Shown here: one piece after another, positions 35,796-46,686 of the stretch
How positions within the stretch are numbered: position 1 is the first letter of the stretch
How the letters are laid out: the number at the start of each line of letters is the position of its first letter
DNA from: Capillidium heterosporum
Taxonomy: Eukaryota; Entomophthoromycota; Entomophthoromycetes; Entomophthorales; Capillidiaceae
Assembly: GCA_016630905.1 (NCBI GenBank)
Contig: WBMQ01000011.1
Location: 1,364,001-1,428,000, forward strand
Direction: 5' to 3'
Length of the DNA stretch: 64,000 bases
Position numbers and translations under genes: made by a program
The notes under the pieces: model-generated
Told to the model about the DNA's origin: nothing
Databases searched by the model: none
What the model saw: only the letters and a program-made list of their open reading frames with translations

Positions 35796-35877
35796 AAAAT
35801 ATTTGCATTAACCTTTCAACAATGCTTCCATAACTTCCATATGATAATCAATCAATGCCAGATACCTACTTTTAGGC

Positions 35878-35897
35878 AACTTTTGTACACAAAAGTT
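35878..35897. promoter_or_regulatory. Promoter dyad
   Basis: AACTTTTGT-AC-ACAAAAGTT, two perfect 9-bp arms with a 2-bp centre, 18 bp before a TATATAAA element. A candidate binding site for a dimeric regulator. An identical copy lies at 45092-45111. Confidence 0.45.
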
Positions 35898-35914
35898 ATA
35901 GTAGCAGCTGATGG

Positions 35915-35922
35915 TATATAAA
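35915..35922 (+). promoter_or_regulatory. TATA box
   Basis: TATATAAA about 90 bp before the ATG of the glycine-rich gene; duplicated at 45067-45074 on the minus strand. Confidence 0.55.
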
Positions 35923-36012
35923 CCTCAAGATGTATAAGCAAGAAATTATAAACTCATCAACAATAATCTACTAAATCACATTGACTGTGCATTCTTCCTA
36001 CTTTAATTCAAC

Positions 36013-36696
36013 ATGAAATTCTTCACTGCCTCAACTTTAATCGTATCCTTAGCCGCTGTCAACGCTAAGACTGACGGCCGATCTTACGGTGGCTACGGTA
36101 ACCCAGGAAATCCTGGCGACATTGGACAAATCGGAAATCCTGGTGATATTGGACAAGCCAATCCAATTGGCAACCCAGGGGGTATTGGCCAGATCGGTAA
36201 CCCGGGTTCAATTGGAGGAATTGGACAAATCGTCAACCCTGGTGGCATCATCGGCGGCTTTGGTGGTAACGGTGGCCTCTACAACGGAGGTCTTGTAGGT
36301 TCCATCCTTGGCTCGGTATTCGGTACCGGTTACGGCGGTGTCGGTGTAGGTTACGGTAATGGCAACGGTGGCCTAGTAGGCTCCATCCTCGGTTCCGTCT
36401 TTGGCAACGGCTGCAACAACGGCGGTATCTTGGGATCCATATTCGGTGGTGGCAACGACCCCAGATGCAACCAGTACTATATCATTGTCTACATCCAAGA
36501 TGACAATGGTAACTGTGATGTCAACTACACTAGAGGCAGATCGGGTACTGCTGCCTTGGAAATTACGGGCATGCCCAAGACCCAGCAGGCTCCTAAAGGC
36601 ATATTGAGGATCGAAGGAAAGGATAAGGCCATTGCTCAGAACGGTAAGCAGTTCCGTTTGGACCCCAAGTCTCAGTTCAAGCTTTCGTACTTGTAG
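36013..36696 (+). CDS. Glycine-rich secreted protein, copy A
   Basis: A single-exon gene for 227 residues. A signal peptide is clear (MKFFTASTLIVSLAAVNA). Then come imperfect short repeats built on GNPGDIGQ / GNPGGIGQ, then three larger hydrophobic Gly repeats (GGLVGSILGSVFG twice, GGILGSIFGGG once). A C-terminal domain of about 75 residues starts near NDPRCNQYYIIVYIQDDNGN and contains ITGMPKTQQAPKGILRIEGK. Three Cys residues are seen in the mature part. I know no named family; the layout suits a wall, adhesive or matrix protein outside the cell. TATA and a dyad lie upstream, and AATAAA follows at about 36713. An apparently identical inverted copy lies at 44293-44976. Confidence 0.85.
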   Translation: MKFFTASTLIVSLAAVNAKTDGRSYGGYGNPGNPGDIGQIGNPGDIGQANPIGNPGGIGQIGNPGSIGGIGQIVNPGGIIGGFGGNGGLYNGGLVGSILGSVFGTGYGGVGVGYGNGNGGLVGSILGSVFGNGCNNGGILGSIFGGGNDPRCNQYYIIVYIQDDNGNCDVNYTRGRSGTAALEITGMPKTQQAPKGILRIEGKDKAIAQNGKQFRLDPKSQFKLSYL

Positions 36697-36728
36697 ATGC
36701 CATTATTTTCTTAATAAACTATTTATTT

Positions 36729-39089
36729 CATATATATTAAACTCGTGTATATTATTTCATTAGCACCTTGTTATAAAATTTAATCTTTAACTTTCAACCC
36801 TTATAAAATAGCAACCTATCTCTAATGAACAGATTTGATGTTGACCATATGAGGTAGGTATTTCAATTTGTAATAAAAACACATTATTTAGATGATGGAC
36901 CGTATATGGGGTTAAAACTTCCTACAATCCTACCAACCTATTACATATATTGAAATAAAGACTTACACAGCATTATCGAAGCACTTTACAATACTACATA
37001 TAATTAGTATTTGATCTAAAGTTTATATATACGTGAAATGTAAACATTTGGATCCTATTGTTAGCTCACCAGCCTAATCAACTAAAGGGTATATTTTTAA
37101 AAGCACATTATTTATTTAAAAACCAATATAAGCATAAATGATAAATATCTAAAGCCATCGATAGACCTTTTAGCTTTCAACTCAGTTCCCTCTACGCTGT
37201 ATTTGTTCAAAAGCTGCGCAATTCAGGATTAACAAACTAAGGGCTTCAATCAGATCTAAATAGGTTTTAGGTAGTTGAAGGACTCAACTCATAACATTTA
37301 AACGGAACAAACGCAAAGTGCAAGTACAGTGAGCGGAGCCGCTGGAAATACATACACACTATAGGTATAAACGTTGGATGAAAGCAATCTTCACAATCGA
37401 ATTTACAAAATCAGTCTATATCAACTTCCAAAATATACATACTAACCTTTTCGAGCCAAAACTTAGTCTAAAAGCCCACGAGTTGGTAAATGGTGTGAGA
37501 GAGGTAGATATTATAGATCAAGGTTAGACAGCAATCATAGCTATAGCTGTCCTAAGTCTATCTGTAAAGCTTAATCGGTCAAAATCATCCAATAAGTCGT
37601 GTATAGGATACTCTCATCAATATTAAAGAAATTTATACAACGAAGATGTAAAGTCTAGTATAGAGCGTTCCACTCCACTACTACATGATTGAAAGCTACT
37701 TAAAAGAACTGGTAGCCCACCTTGCAAAAGAAATAAGTAAGTTTAGCAGTTGATTGACTTAGATAAGTCAGCCATAGCTTGATTAAGTATCCATTTAAAA
37801 TTGATAGTGATAGTAATGGTATCGTAGATATCAATACTACAGATATTTCAAAAAAATTTCAAATTTGCTATGAGTTTGGCGACTAGAAGTATTTGCCTAA
37901 GTAGATAGCTAAATAGGCGTACTTTGCCCTATGGAACTTGTACTTAATTTACAACTCGTATAGGTGAAGAACTTTGGGTTTTGATAGATAGAATTGGTAT
38001 AGTCGCGGATGTACTTCATAGTTCTTCTACACAGGCATGGAAACATCAAATTATCTGAACTATCTATTTATCTTCACTACTTAAATATACTCTAGGCTCT
38101 GTTGTGAGCTTCTTGAGTTTCGATAGCTGGGTCAAAATTGTTGAAAAAGTTGTTGGCATTATTCATCAGTCATCAATTTTGAGTTGAAAAGCTTTTGGAA
38201 TTAGCGTTGATCTTCATACTACAAATAAGAAAGCTGATGGAAGCCGATTAACCTTTTGTATTGTTATCTTTTGAATAAACTTCATCAGATGGATATACCT
38301 TTCCTAAGCTTTTGAAGATTGGTTGTCGATGTTAAATATATTTTGAACCTAGCTTTAGCTGATAGAAGAATGTCCTCAACTATTTCAAACCCAAATACCA
38401 TAAACCTAGCTTGAATTATAATATTGTGTAGGATTTGTAGATATTAGATGAAAACGTCATTTGCAAAAATATAAAGGCAGTCATAGGTAGATTTTCAAAA
38501 TAGATTTAACAAAGCATCGATATCAATTTTCACTATGTTTGCATGTAGTTATCTTAAGAATTCACTTATCAACTATAGGAGGTCCAGATCAGTTGAGTAT
38601 CAGTTCTATCAATGACTCTTCCCAATAGTATATGCATCCACTTGTAGCCAAGCACGGGTAAAGGGTCCAATGATTTGTATTAGATCTAATACGGAAATAT
38701 TTTCAGCCTTCAATTTAAGATGATCATTTTAAAAAGCCTTCACTACTGAGGTTGAAGGATGTAATGGATGTGTTTATCAACTTTTATAGAATGTATCTAA
38801 AGTTTAGGTACAAATGTAAGAAATCCAATTACAAGTACACAACTGCTTACAAAAGCTCGATCAATTGGCTAAGTCAACTGAAATTAAAGTTGTATATTAT
38901 ATCAAGCTATATTAAAATTTAAAAAAAGCAGAGTGACATTTGGCAATTTTATTTACATATCAGTAGATAAGATTTTATTCTAAATCACAATTTCTTATAC
39001 CTTGTTATTGATAGGAAAATATAATTGATCCTAAAGTAACTCCATTACTATAATTAGAAAGTTTAGCTAATTGCCATCCAAGAACCCCA
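36729..39089. other. Long AT-rich intergenic region
   Basis: No exon of a known family seen. Phrases resembling worn LRR coding DNA occur around 37400-38600 but are too degraded to place. Confidence 0.4.
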
Positions 39090-41848
39090 ATGGCTCGTTG
39101 TTTTCAATATTTACCCAATCAGCTTTCTAATTTTGACAGAATGTAAGGTGACTGAAACCCAACCCCGAACTTTTTATAAAGCCAAGAGAATTGGTACTAA
39201 AGGAAAATTATCTAAAGTCAGAAGCTTTTATCAACACAACTTAGAATACACGATGGAACGGGACATATACATGGACGTTAGTATAGATGATAGTAATGAA
39301 AGTGGACTATCGACCCCTTCGGCTGTTTCGCTAAGGCCAACTCCAACCAACATTTACTCCAATTCAACAGTACGATTACGATTCGGCTTATTCCACCACC
39401 GACTTTGTTACTTCAACGAATGAAAGTCGGGATCTCAACACCTCAATAAAGCTTTTGGAACAGCTACCCCAGATTGAAGATGAAGTGGAAGTCAACTTCA
39501 ACTCCTACCAAGATCAGCTTAGGAACGGAGAAAGTAAGGTCGAAGAATTAGAAACTTCTATCCAAAGTAGTAACTGACGGGAGAACTAAAAACATCGAGT
39601 CGACGCGACAAGTTTTTGACGACCAACGCAAGTTTGCCTATCTAGCGATAGTTCGTGTACTACTTACCGACTTGGCCATAAAGTTCCCCTTTCAATTTAA
39701 AGAGTTCGCTTCAGCCAACGCTAGCTTTACCCAATTCGCTACCAAAGTTATGAATCAGTTGTATCAACACTTGAATGTCGAAGATGAAGGTAAATTTTTC
39801 ATACTTTATTATCTTTATTAAATTTATTATTTTCAAAAAGAAAAGTTGATGGTGGAGAAGCTATGTAGCCATGGGGTATTACCCCAAGACCTAGCTAAAC
39901 CTCTGTTACACAACATCGAGGTACGGTACACTGAATTTACAACTGAGAACACGATACATGTCAGCATGAATAAATCGGCTTCTGAAGATTCCAACCAACC
40001 AATAGACGCGACAACTGAACTTTTAATAGATATAAGATGGACTATGATCCTCGACCTATTTCTTTTACTCACTAGGTACGATATCTACGATGCAAGGTCG
40101 CGTACGCTGCTCAAGAAGTTATCTCAAATTTTGGAGGTAGAGTGGGTCGACGTCATAAAGATGGAAAAGCAGGTAGCTGAACAGTTCCAGATTGCTGAAA
40201 TGGCCGAGACATTGACTGAAAGGCACGAGCACAAGGCTCGTACGAAGTTGGGGCTAAAGTCAAGAGTTGCCTTAATGGGAGTCGCTACGGTGGGAGGTGG
40301 GTTAATCATTGGGTTGTCGGCCGGCCTGTTTGCCCCTGTAATTGGTGCCGGTATTGGGGCTGCTTTAACAAGTTTAGGCTGGGCTGCTGGTTCTGGGTTC
40401 TTTGGAACTATGGGTGGAGCTGCTTTAATTACGACAGGGGGTGTAGTTGCTGGTGGAAGTAAGCTATTGGTGTTTTTGATTTTTATTTATACTTTGCATT
40501 GTAGCTATCGCTGGTCAAAAGATGGAGAAACGTACGCGAGGCGTGTCTACCTTCCAATTTCTAACTATTAATGACCAGCTACGCTGCTCAGTTGTTCTAT
40601 CGATAACAGGTTGGTTACCTACCAAGATTGAGAACTGTACTAAGCCTTATGCCATCGTCGACCCCCTGGTTGGCGACCATTTCTCTTTGCTGTGGGAACC
40701 AGAAGCCTTACAGGCGTTGGGTTCAGCTTTACGAATGTTGGCCGGTGAGGTACTCTCGTTCGCCGCCCAGGAGATTTTGAAGCAGACGTTACTACCCGCC
40801 TTATTAGCTGCTTTAGCTTTACCCATGGCTTTGGCCAAGTTGGGCTACCTGGTCGACAATCCTTGGTCCAATGGTTTAGATTTAGCTGAAAAAACGGGAC
40901 TTATATTAGCTGACGTCCTTCTAAACCGCGCTCAAGGGTACCGTCCCGTAACTTTGGTAGGATTCTCATTGGGGGCCCGTGTCATCTTCTACTGCTTACA
41001 AGAATTGGCCCGTGTCAAGGCCTTTGGTATTGTTGAAAACGTTTACCTGTTTGGAACACCAGTGACCTGCCTCCCAGAAGCAGTGGCGGGAGTGCGCATC
41101 CACTGTGTCAGGTCGGTTCGTCAATGGGTACATCAAAAGTGATTGGATTTTAGGTTTCTTGTATCGGGCATCATCGGCCAATTTAACTATCGCTGGGTTG
41201 AACCCAGTCAAGGATGTCGACGGGGTCGAGAACTTTGACGCCTCCCATTTGGTTTCAGGTCACTTGGCCTACCGGCAGATGATGCCAGTGCTGATGAAAG
41301 AAGTGGGGATCCCAGTTACAGCTGAAAGTTTCGAGGACGAAGATGAGGAAGATGGGACAACCGATTTGGAAGTTAGTGACAACTTAGAAGCCGTCATTTC
41401 GGGTGGAGCCAGCGATCCTACCAACATTTCCAACAAAGGCTCTTCAGTTGGACCCAAGCCTAAAGGTGGGGCACGATCCAAAAGTTGGTATGACCACAAG
41501 ATCTTTGATAAGTTAAGGTGGTCGGGACGTGCTAAATCTACCTCGACATCCGATACTAAAAATGATACTTCAGGTGTAGGTGGAGGTAGTCTGTCCGATA
41601 CCAACATCAGCTTGGGATCCAAAGCCAAACTGCATTCGTCAAGGAACGAGTACAATATTGACCCCTACAGGTTGAACATCAACGATAAAGGATTCGATAC
41701 CGAGCTGGAAAATGGATTAACATTGGTACATCCATTACCTTCTATCTCCAGGTCTAAAGTACGGTCCAGTTCGCAAAGCGATCTGTGCAATACAGTATTG
41801 AAGATGGATATCAATCCACCATCTCAGGCGCGAACTAAGCATAGGTAA
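39090..41848 (+). CDS. DUF726/TMCO4-like alpha/beta hydrolase, one frame disruption
   Basis: A membrane-associated putative lipase of the DUF726 family (animal TMCO4, yeast YFL034W/Mil1). Proposed exons: 39090-39142, 39189-39292, 39336-39569, 39613-39789, 39841-40458, 40505-41848. The first three introns have weak acceptors and were chosen by phase; a start at 39253 is the alternative. The core has helical segments rich in Gly and Ala (ALMGVATVGGGLIIGLSAGL, APVIGAGIGAALTSLGWAAG), the nucleophile elbow GFSLGAR, the following NVYLFGTPVT, and SGRFVNGYIKSDWILGFLYR then ENFDASHLVSGHLAYR. The last 180 residues are a Ser-rich tail. Between GTPVT and SGRFVNGY the frame changes by one base (41071-41104); the exon total is one base over a multiple of three. 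The rest is intact, giving about 842 residues if that base is surplus. Confidence 0.85.
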
Positions 41849-42562
41849 AGTTGAAGTTTTATTTATTTGGAGTTCGATGGTGAGGTTCCTTTCCTCTAAG
41901 GTGACTAAAAGGGTTTATTCAAATTGATCTTCAGATGGCTATAAATTTTTTTAGCTTGGTGCAGATTTTGAAGTTGACAGTCCAAGAAGATTGGAGTTTA
42001 TATTGGTGGAGGGTGGTAATGATAAAGGTAGTTAAAACTGGATAAGATTATCTTAGTATAATAAACTATTACTATCTGCCTTTAGTTTGGTTTGTTCTTT
42101 GGATACACCTTTTGTATGATATATATCTTCAGTTTATCTATGCAGTTTCAAGTTTCTTCTATATTTAGTTATATCACCAACTTTAAACTGAGGCACTTTT
42201 CACTTGGAAAGTAAAAGTAATTCGGTCATCAGCTACTACTACGATCAAGTTTGGATCTTCGACTACAAAGGGTTGTAAGTGTAGATACAAGTACAAAACA
42301 CATATTTCATATCTTGAAGTATTTTTGCTAATCATTTTTCGAGGTATCGATGAATGATGGTATATAGAATTAAATATTTGTGCTAAATTTTTGATAGCCA
42401 GATCCAATACAACTTCAAAATGAAAGATGCGCTATAGTTTAAATATACAAGAATTGGCATGCCCAGGTTTTAATAAACGTGATATGTAAGAAGATAGATT
42501 GCATATATCGAAGGAAGATAAAGGCGAAAAAGTGCGATGAGCTAAGGATTCTATGTACAGGT
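41849..42562. other. Intergenic between convergent genes
   Basis: A minus-strand frame at 42183-42407 ends in coding-like sequence (FVVEDPNLIVVVADDRITF), but I find no splice partner, so it is unassigned. Confidence 0.35.
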
Positions 42563-43457
42563 TTATGCTTTCACAACAAACACCGAGCAGGAGGCATGCT
42601 TGACCAGGTAGTCATCCAAGGAACCGAACAGAGTTCTATTATAAAATTTAATTACTTGTCTCTTGCCTCTAAAAATGTACCTCTGTAAAGTAGTAGCCGA
42701 CCCATACCCAATAACTATCAGTTGGGGTTTGGAGTTCTCAATCAAGTCCAATATCTTAGGCCTAGGATCTGTCTCATTTAAGACAATCTTCTGGGACATA
42801 ATCTTGCCAAAAACTTTAGTTTACATTCTTTAAAAAATAGAATGTACCTTATGATCGGTAAGTTCTTTGCGTAAAAATTCCAAGCTGGTTTCAATGGCTT
42901 CCCGGTCCTATTTTAAAAAGGCGACTGGTTTAGTGACATTGAAGTAAAATTATTTTCAAGTACTTTCTTGATTTTAATTTCCAAGTCGACTCCATCTAAA
43001 AAGTAGGTTGGTTACCGATTATGTAAAAAAACTACCTTCATCCCCAGCCGTCAAGTTCCACAACTTCTTGGGTTCCAATAGGTTGTTGGAAGGTTCGTAC
43101 ACTTGCGTGGAAACTAAGGTTACGTAATCTTTACCATAGCCAAAGATGTTTTTCACCGACCTAATATTACAATTGGAGTGTTAGTTCTAGTTTAGAGAAT
43201 CAATTTTACCAATCGAACGTCTTTATAGAAGTTGGGTCAGTATAAACGAACAAAACTTTGCGTCGTTGACTTATAGGTAAGATGGGTGATGAAGGTGCTT
43301 GGTGTTCTTGCTGCTCTTCTAAAGATAGAGCGGGGGATACACTTTTGGAACTACAGGGTTGGGGAATTTCAAATTGGGGTTGAGATTGGAGTTGGAGTTC
43401 TAATTCCTCGTTCTTTTGAGCGTTCTTGTTCTTGTTTTTGGTGGTAGTCGAGGGCAT
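42563..43457 (-). CDS. Universal stress protein (UspA domain)
   Basis: Five exons on the complement, 43210-43457, 43036-43160, 42964-42995, 42848-42907 and 42563-42802, phases consistent, 234 residues. The first 65 residues are a disordered Lys/Asn/Gln/Ser-rich extension. The UspA fold follows: beta-1 RKVLFVYTDPTSIKTFDWSV, a middle segment, then ILDLIENSKPQLIVIGYGSA, and the C-terminal LFGSLDDYLVKHASCSVFVV. The usual ATP-binding G-2x-G-9x-G(S/T) signature is only partly kept (GYGSATTL ... LFGSLDDYL), so nucleotide binding is uncertain. The start was chosen as the first ATG in exon 1. Lies between the two arms of the 933-bp inverted duplication. Confidence 0.82.
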
Positions 43458-44260
43458 TTTCTTTTCAGTTTCAATTCTAAACCTGAAAGATTGGACTTGT
43501 GTCAACCTATTTATAGTTTTTGGATTTCAACTTGGGGTGAATGTGTACGAAATTTATTACCAAAAGGAATATCGCTTGCAGGTGTACCTAATGAAGAAAT
43601 TCCCCTCGAGTCAAGTAACCAAATGTGTCCATCAAACTTTCACAAGCTACTTTTCATTTCTTTAAAATGGGTGACTACCAATATATTCTATCACAAAGAC
43701 TTGGCTAGTTTTTCGAAACAAAATACTGTTGTATGTCATAATGTTTCACATTTCTATAAAAAACCCCAACTTCAAGGGATTTGGAGAATTCTAAAAGATG
43801 TTGCTAGGACCGATAGAGTGGATACGAATAGGGGCTCTTGCTATGCTAAACTTAAAGGAGCCAATATATTAGTTGTTTCACATGATTTTAAGAATTCTTA
43901 AAGTTTGGATTGGACTTTGATAGCTGGAGGTTTGACTTTGTTCTTTCTAGTTTGAGCTAAATTCTAGGTATACATCCAGGGCACAGCCATCTTATTAACC
44001 TAATTCTACTACTAATGAATCGTATACCTATGCAATAGGCTTTCAATTTCATTAGGAGGCACATGTCCCTATTTAAATTTCTTTACGGCTATCCAACTTT
44101 ATATCCTTACATACCAGAATGGAAACTTAAGGTTATTATTTTACATCGACTTTTAGTCAAAACTAGGATACTCGGATAAATGTATATGGTTTCTCAAAGA
44201 TGTATTTGTGAGCTTTTCAAAATCTGTAGCAGGTTATATATAATAAAAAATCATAAGTAA
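43458..44260. other. Intergenic, promoter side of the stress-protein gene
   Basis: A plus-strand frame of 161 codons (43416-43901) overlaps the 5' end of the stress-protein gene and has no family features; probably chance. Confidence 0.4.
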
Positions 44261-45193
44261 AAATAAATAGTTTATTAAGAAAATAATGGCATCTACAAGT
44301 ACGAAAGCTTGAACTGAGACTTGGGGTCCAAACGGAACTGCTTACCGTTCTGAGCAATGGCCTTATCCTTTCCTTCGATCCTCAATATGCCTTTAGGAGC
44401 CTGCTGGGTCTTGGGCATGCCCGTAATTTCCAAGGCAGCAGTACCCGATCTGCCTCTAGTGTAGTTGACATCACAGTTACCATTGTCATCTTGGATGTAG
44501 ACAATGATATAGTACTGGTTGCATCTGGGGTCGTTGCCACCACCGAATATGGATCCCAAGATACCGCCGTTGTTGCAGCCGTTGCCAAAGACGGAACCGA
44601 GGATGGAGCCTACTAGGCCACCGTTGCCATTACCGTAACCTACACCGACACCGCCGTAACCGGTACCGAATACCGAGCCAAGGATGGAACCTACAAGACC
44701 TCCGTTGTAGAGGCCACCGTTACCACCAAAGCCGCCGATGATGCCACCAGGGTTGACGATTTGTCCAATTCCTCCAATTGAACCCGGGTTACCGATCTGG
44801 CCAATACCCCCTGGGTTGCCAATTGGATTGGCTTGTCCAATATCACCAGGATTTCCGATTTGTCCAATGTCGCCAGGATTTCCTGGGTTACCGTAGCCAC
44901 CGTAAGATCGGCCGTCAGTCTTAGCGTTGACAGCGGCTAAGGATACGATTAAAGTTGAGGCGGTGAAGAATTTCATGTTGAATTAAAGTAGGAAGAATGC
45001 ACAGTCAATGTGATTTAGTAGATTATTGTTGATGAGTTTATAATTTCTTGCTTATACATCTTGAGGTTTATATACCATCAGCTGCTACTATAACTTTTGT
45101 GTACAAAAGTTGCCTAAAAGTAGGTATCTGGCATTGATTGATTATCATATGGAAGTTATGGAAGCATTGTTGAAAGGTTAATGCAAATATTTT
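44261..45193 (-). repeat. 933-bp inverted duplication, right arm
   Basis: Reverse complement of 35796-36728, ungapped. The arms are separated by 7,532 bp holding two unrelated genes. Beyond each end the flanks are unrelated. Confidence 0.9.
44293..44976 (-). CDS. Glycine-rich secreted protein, copy B
   Basis: Encodes the same 227 residues as 36013-36696, and chance frames on other readings also match in length and sequence, so the DNA is the same. Signal peptide, GNPG repeats, three hydrophobic Gly repeats and the C-terminal domain are all present. The promoter (dyad 45092-45111, TATA 45067-45074) and the 3' signal TTTATT (44270-44275) were copied with it, so both genes should be expressed alike. 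It lies directly before the two minus-strand trypsin genes, all likely secreted. Confidence 0.85.
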   Translation of the reverse strand: MKFFTASTLIVSLAAVNAKTDGRSYGGYGNPGNPGDIGQIGNPGDIGQANPIGNPGGIGQIGNPGSIGGIGQIVNPGGIIGGFGGNGGLYNGGLVGSILGSVFGTGYGGVGVGYGNGNGGLVGSILGSVFGNGCNNGGILGSIFGGGNDPRCNQYYIIVYIQDDNGNCDVNYTRGRSGTAALEITGMPKTQQAPKGILRIEGKDKAIAQNGKQFRLDPKSQFKLSYL

Positions 45194-45870
45194 TATAATG
45201 CTTATAAACTCAAAGCTGCCTGGCAAGTTTTCCGAGATTCACCTATGGACTTCACTGATGCTTTTTTGGGTTATGCTGGTACGAGTATCACACCTAATGG
45301 ATAAGATTTGCAGTGAACTCTAAAAGCTACATGCACGAATGCCAGATATCCATCGGTAGTCAAAGCTCATTTTTATTTATCTGTTACTGGTGATTAGTAA
45401 ATTTAATTGCTTATTTTGATCGACATCATCAAATTCTAACCAATAATTCGACTTATAGCACAGCTTTTGGATTAAACTACGAATTGCCTTACTGGCTGGT
45501 AATTTGTATATCAGTTGGATATGTCTATTTTCATCCAGGCTTTTATGTAAGGCTACCAAGATAGTTTCAAAGGATATAGGATGTTGAAATGTACTCACTA
45601 TCAACTATACTAAATTTGTTGAATGGATGAATTTGATTGCTACATAAAAAACTTTCCAAATTATTTTAAAAGCATTATATGATTTGTGATGAAAGATTCC
45701 AACCAGAATAATATCTAAAAATTCAATAGGATGGCAAAATATCAATAAGCCATCCAACATCATGGAAGAACTACAAATCAAATTGCCATAATATATTTTG
45801 CTATATCTATATGTTTAATCATTAAAAAAAATCAAAAACCAATTCCTATTTATTAGTCAATAATATAATT
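45194..45870. other. Intergenic
   Basis: A 75-codon minus frame (45377-45604) has no known features. The trypsin 3' flank with TTTATT is at about 45848. Confidence 0.45.
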
Positions 45871-46686
45871 TTAAGCAAAGGGATCAGTAGTAGGTGACTC
45901 CTTGATCTTGCCACTCAAGACGCCTTTGATCCAAGTGTTGAATTTGGCAACGCGAGTGTAGACGCCTGGTGTATTCTCTTGGGCACAGGATATGCCGTTG
46001 GAAGTGATACCTACCAGCAATGGCCTGTCGTTGACGTAAGTAAATAAAGGACCTCCCGAATCGCCTTGGCAACTATCCCTACCACCCTGCTTAAAACCAG
46101 CACAGATTTGGGTGGGAATAATCGTGTAGTTGGATTTCTGCTTGTAGACTTTGACACAGTCCTGCTTGGCCGACAACGGTAACCAAACTTCTTGCAGGAT
46201 AGGGTGGTTGGCCTGCTGGATTTTGATGGCACCCCAACCAATGGCAGTTACTCTAAAGTTCTCTTTGAAGTTATCGCGGGCGTTGACGATTACCGAGGTA
46301 GGCTTGTTTTCTTTGGTATCGAGTTCAATGATGGTAATGTCGTTGTACTTGGTAGCTTTGTCGTAGTTGGTAGGCACCCATCTCTTGGTGACTTTGAAAG
46401 CTTTTCCTTGCTCCTCCTCGATACTTTTAGTCAGGTTGTGGCGGTGCAGTTGGACTTCGAAATATTCGAGTTCGCCTATAGTACCTCCCATGCAGTGGGC
46501 TGCCGTAATTACTTTGTTGGAGGTTAACAAAGTACCACCGCAGAAGTAGTCGCCGTACCGGTAGATAGCTACCATCCAAGGATACTTGAATTCGGGTTGG
46601 ACGGTAAATCCACCGACTATTCGTTCATCTTGGCCTTGGATCAAGCCGGAAAGTAAAGTGAGTGTCAATAGGTTGGTCAATCTCAT
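45871..46686 (-). CDS. Secreted trypsin-like serine protease, copy 1
   Basis: An S1-family endopeptidase of 271 residues in one exon. Signal peptide is about residues 1-19, with a very short propeptide ending in Arg22 before IVGG, so activation needs only a trypsin-like cut. The catalytic triad is His64 (TAAHC), Asp116 (YNDITIIEL) and Ser210 (GDSGGP). Asp204 (RDSCQGDSGG) is the S1-pocket residue that gives preference for Lys/Arg. Disulfide partners around His64 and near Ser210 are present. The C-terminus (KIKESPTTDPF) extends slightly past the usual end helix. It forms a tandem pair with the gene at 47443-48258 and shares its 5' leader (TAACTAATTAAC before the ATG). Likely used outside the cell to digest host or substrate protein. 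Confidence 0.95.
   Translation of the reverse strand: MRLTNLLTLTLLSGLIQGQDERIVGGFTVQPEFKYPWMVAIYRYGDYFCGGTLLTSNKVITAAHCMGGTIGELEYFEVQLHRHNLTKSIEEEQGKAFKVTKRWVPTNYDKATKYNDITIIELDTKENKPTSVIVNARDNFKENFRVTAIGWGAIKIQQANHPILQEVWLPLSAKQDCVKVYKQKSNYTIIPTQICAGFKQGGRDSCQGDSGGPLFTYVNDRPLLVGITSNGISCAQENTPGVYTRVAKFNTWIKGVLSGKIKESPTTDPFA

Larger units (their letters stand above)
35796..36728 (+). repeat. 933-bp inverted duplication, left arm
   Basis: Matches 44261-45193 in reverse complement. Position pairs sum to 80989 at every landmark checked (promoter dyad, TATA, ATG, stop, both ends), so there are no gaps, and I saw no mismatch in the parts compared. It carries a promoter, a whole gene and its poly(A) region. 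Similarity ends abruptly on both sides, with no terminal repeats. Confidence 0.9.

Noticed and set aside
36089-36298. Extra frames inside the glycine-rich gene, repeated in the second copy
   Set aside because: Shadow frames produced by the regular repeat; they match only because the DNA was duplicated.
39253-39423. Start of the hydrolase at the ATG in unspliced frame
   Set aside because: Kept only as an alternative; the spliced model gives continuous phase from 39090 through three introns.
42183-42407. Possible last exon ending FVVEDPNLIVVVADDRITF
   Set aside because: No upstream exon or acceptor in phase could be found, so it is left as unassigned.
43416-43901. 161-codon plus-strand frame over the start of the stress-protein gene
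   Set aside because: Overlaps a well-supported exon on the other strand and shows no family or composition signal.
35796-45193. 933-bp arms as ends of a mobile element
   Set aside because: No transposase, target-site copies or terminal repeats; the arms carry a host-type gene.
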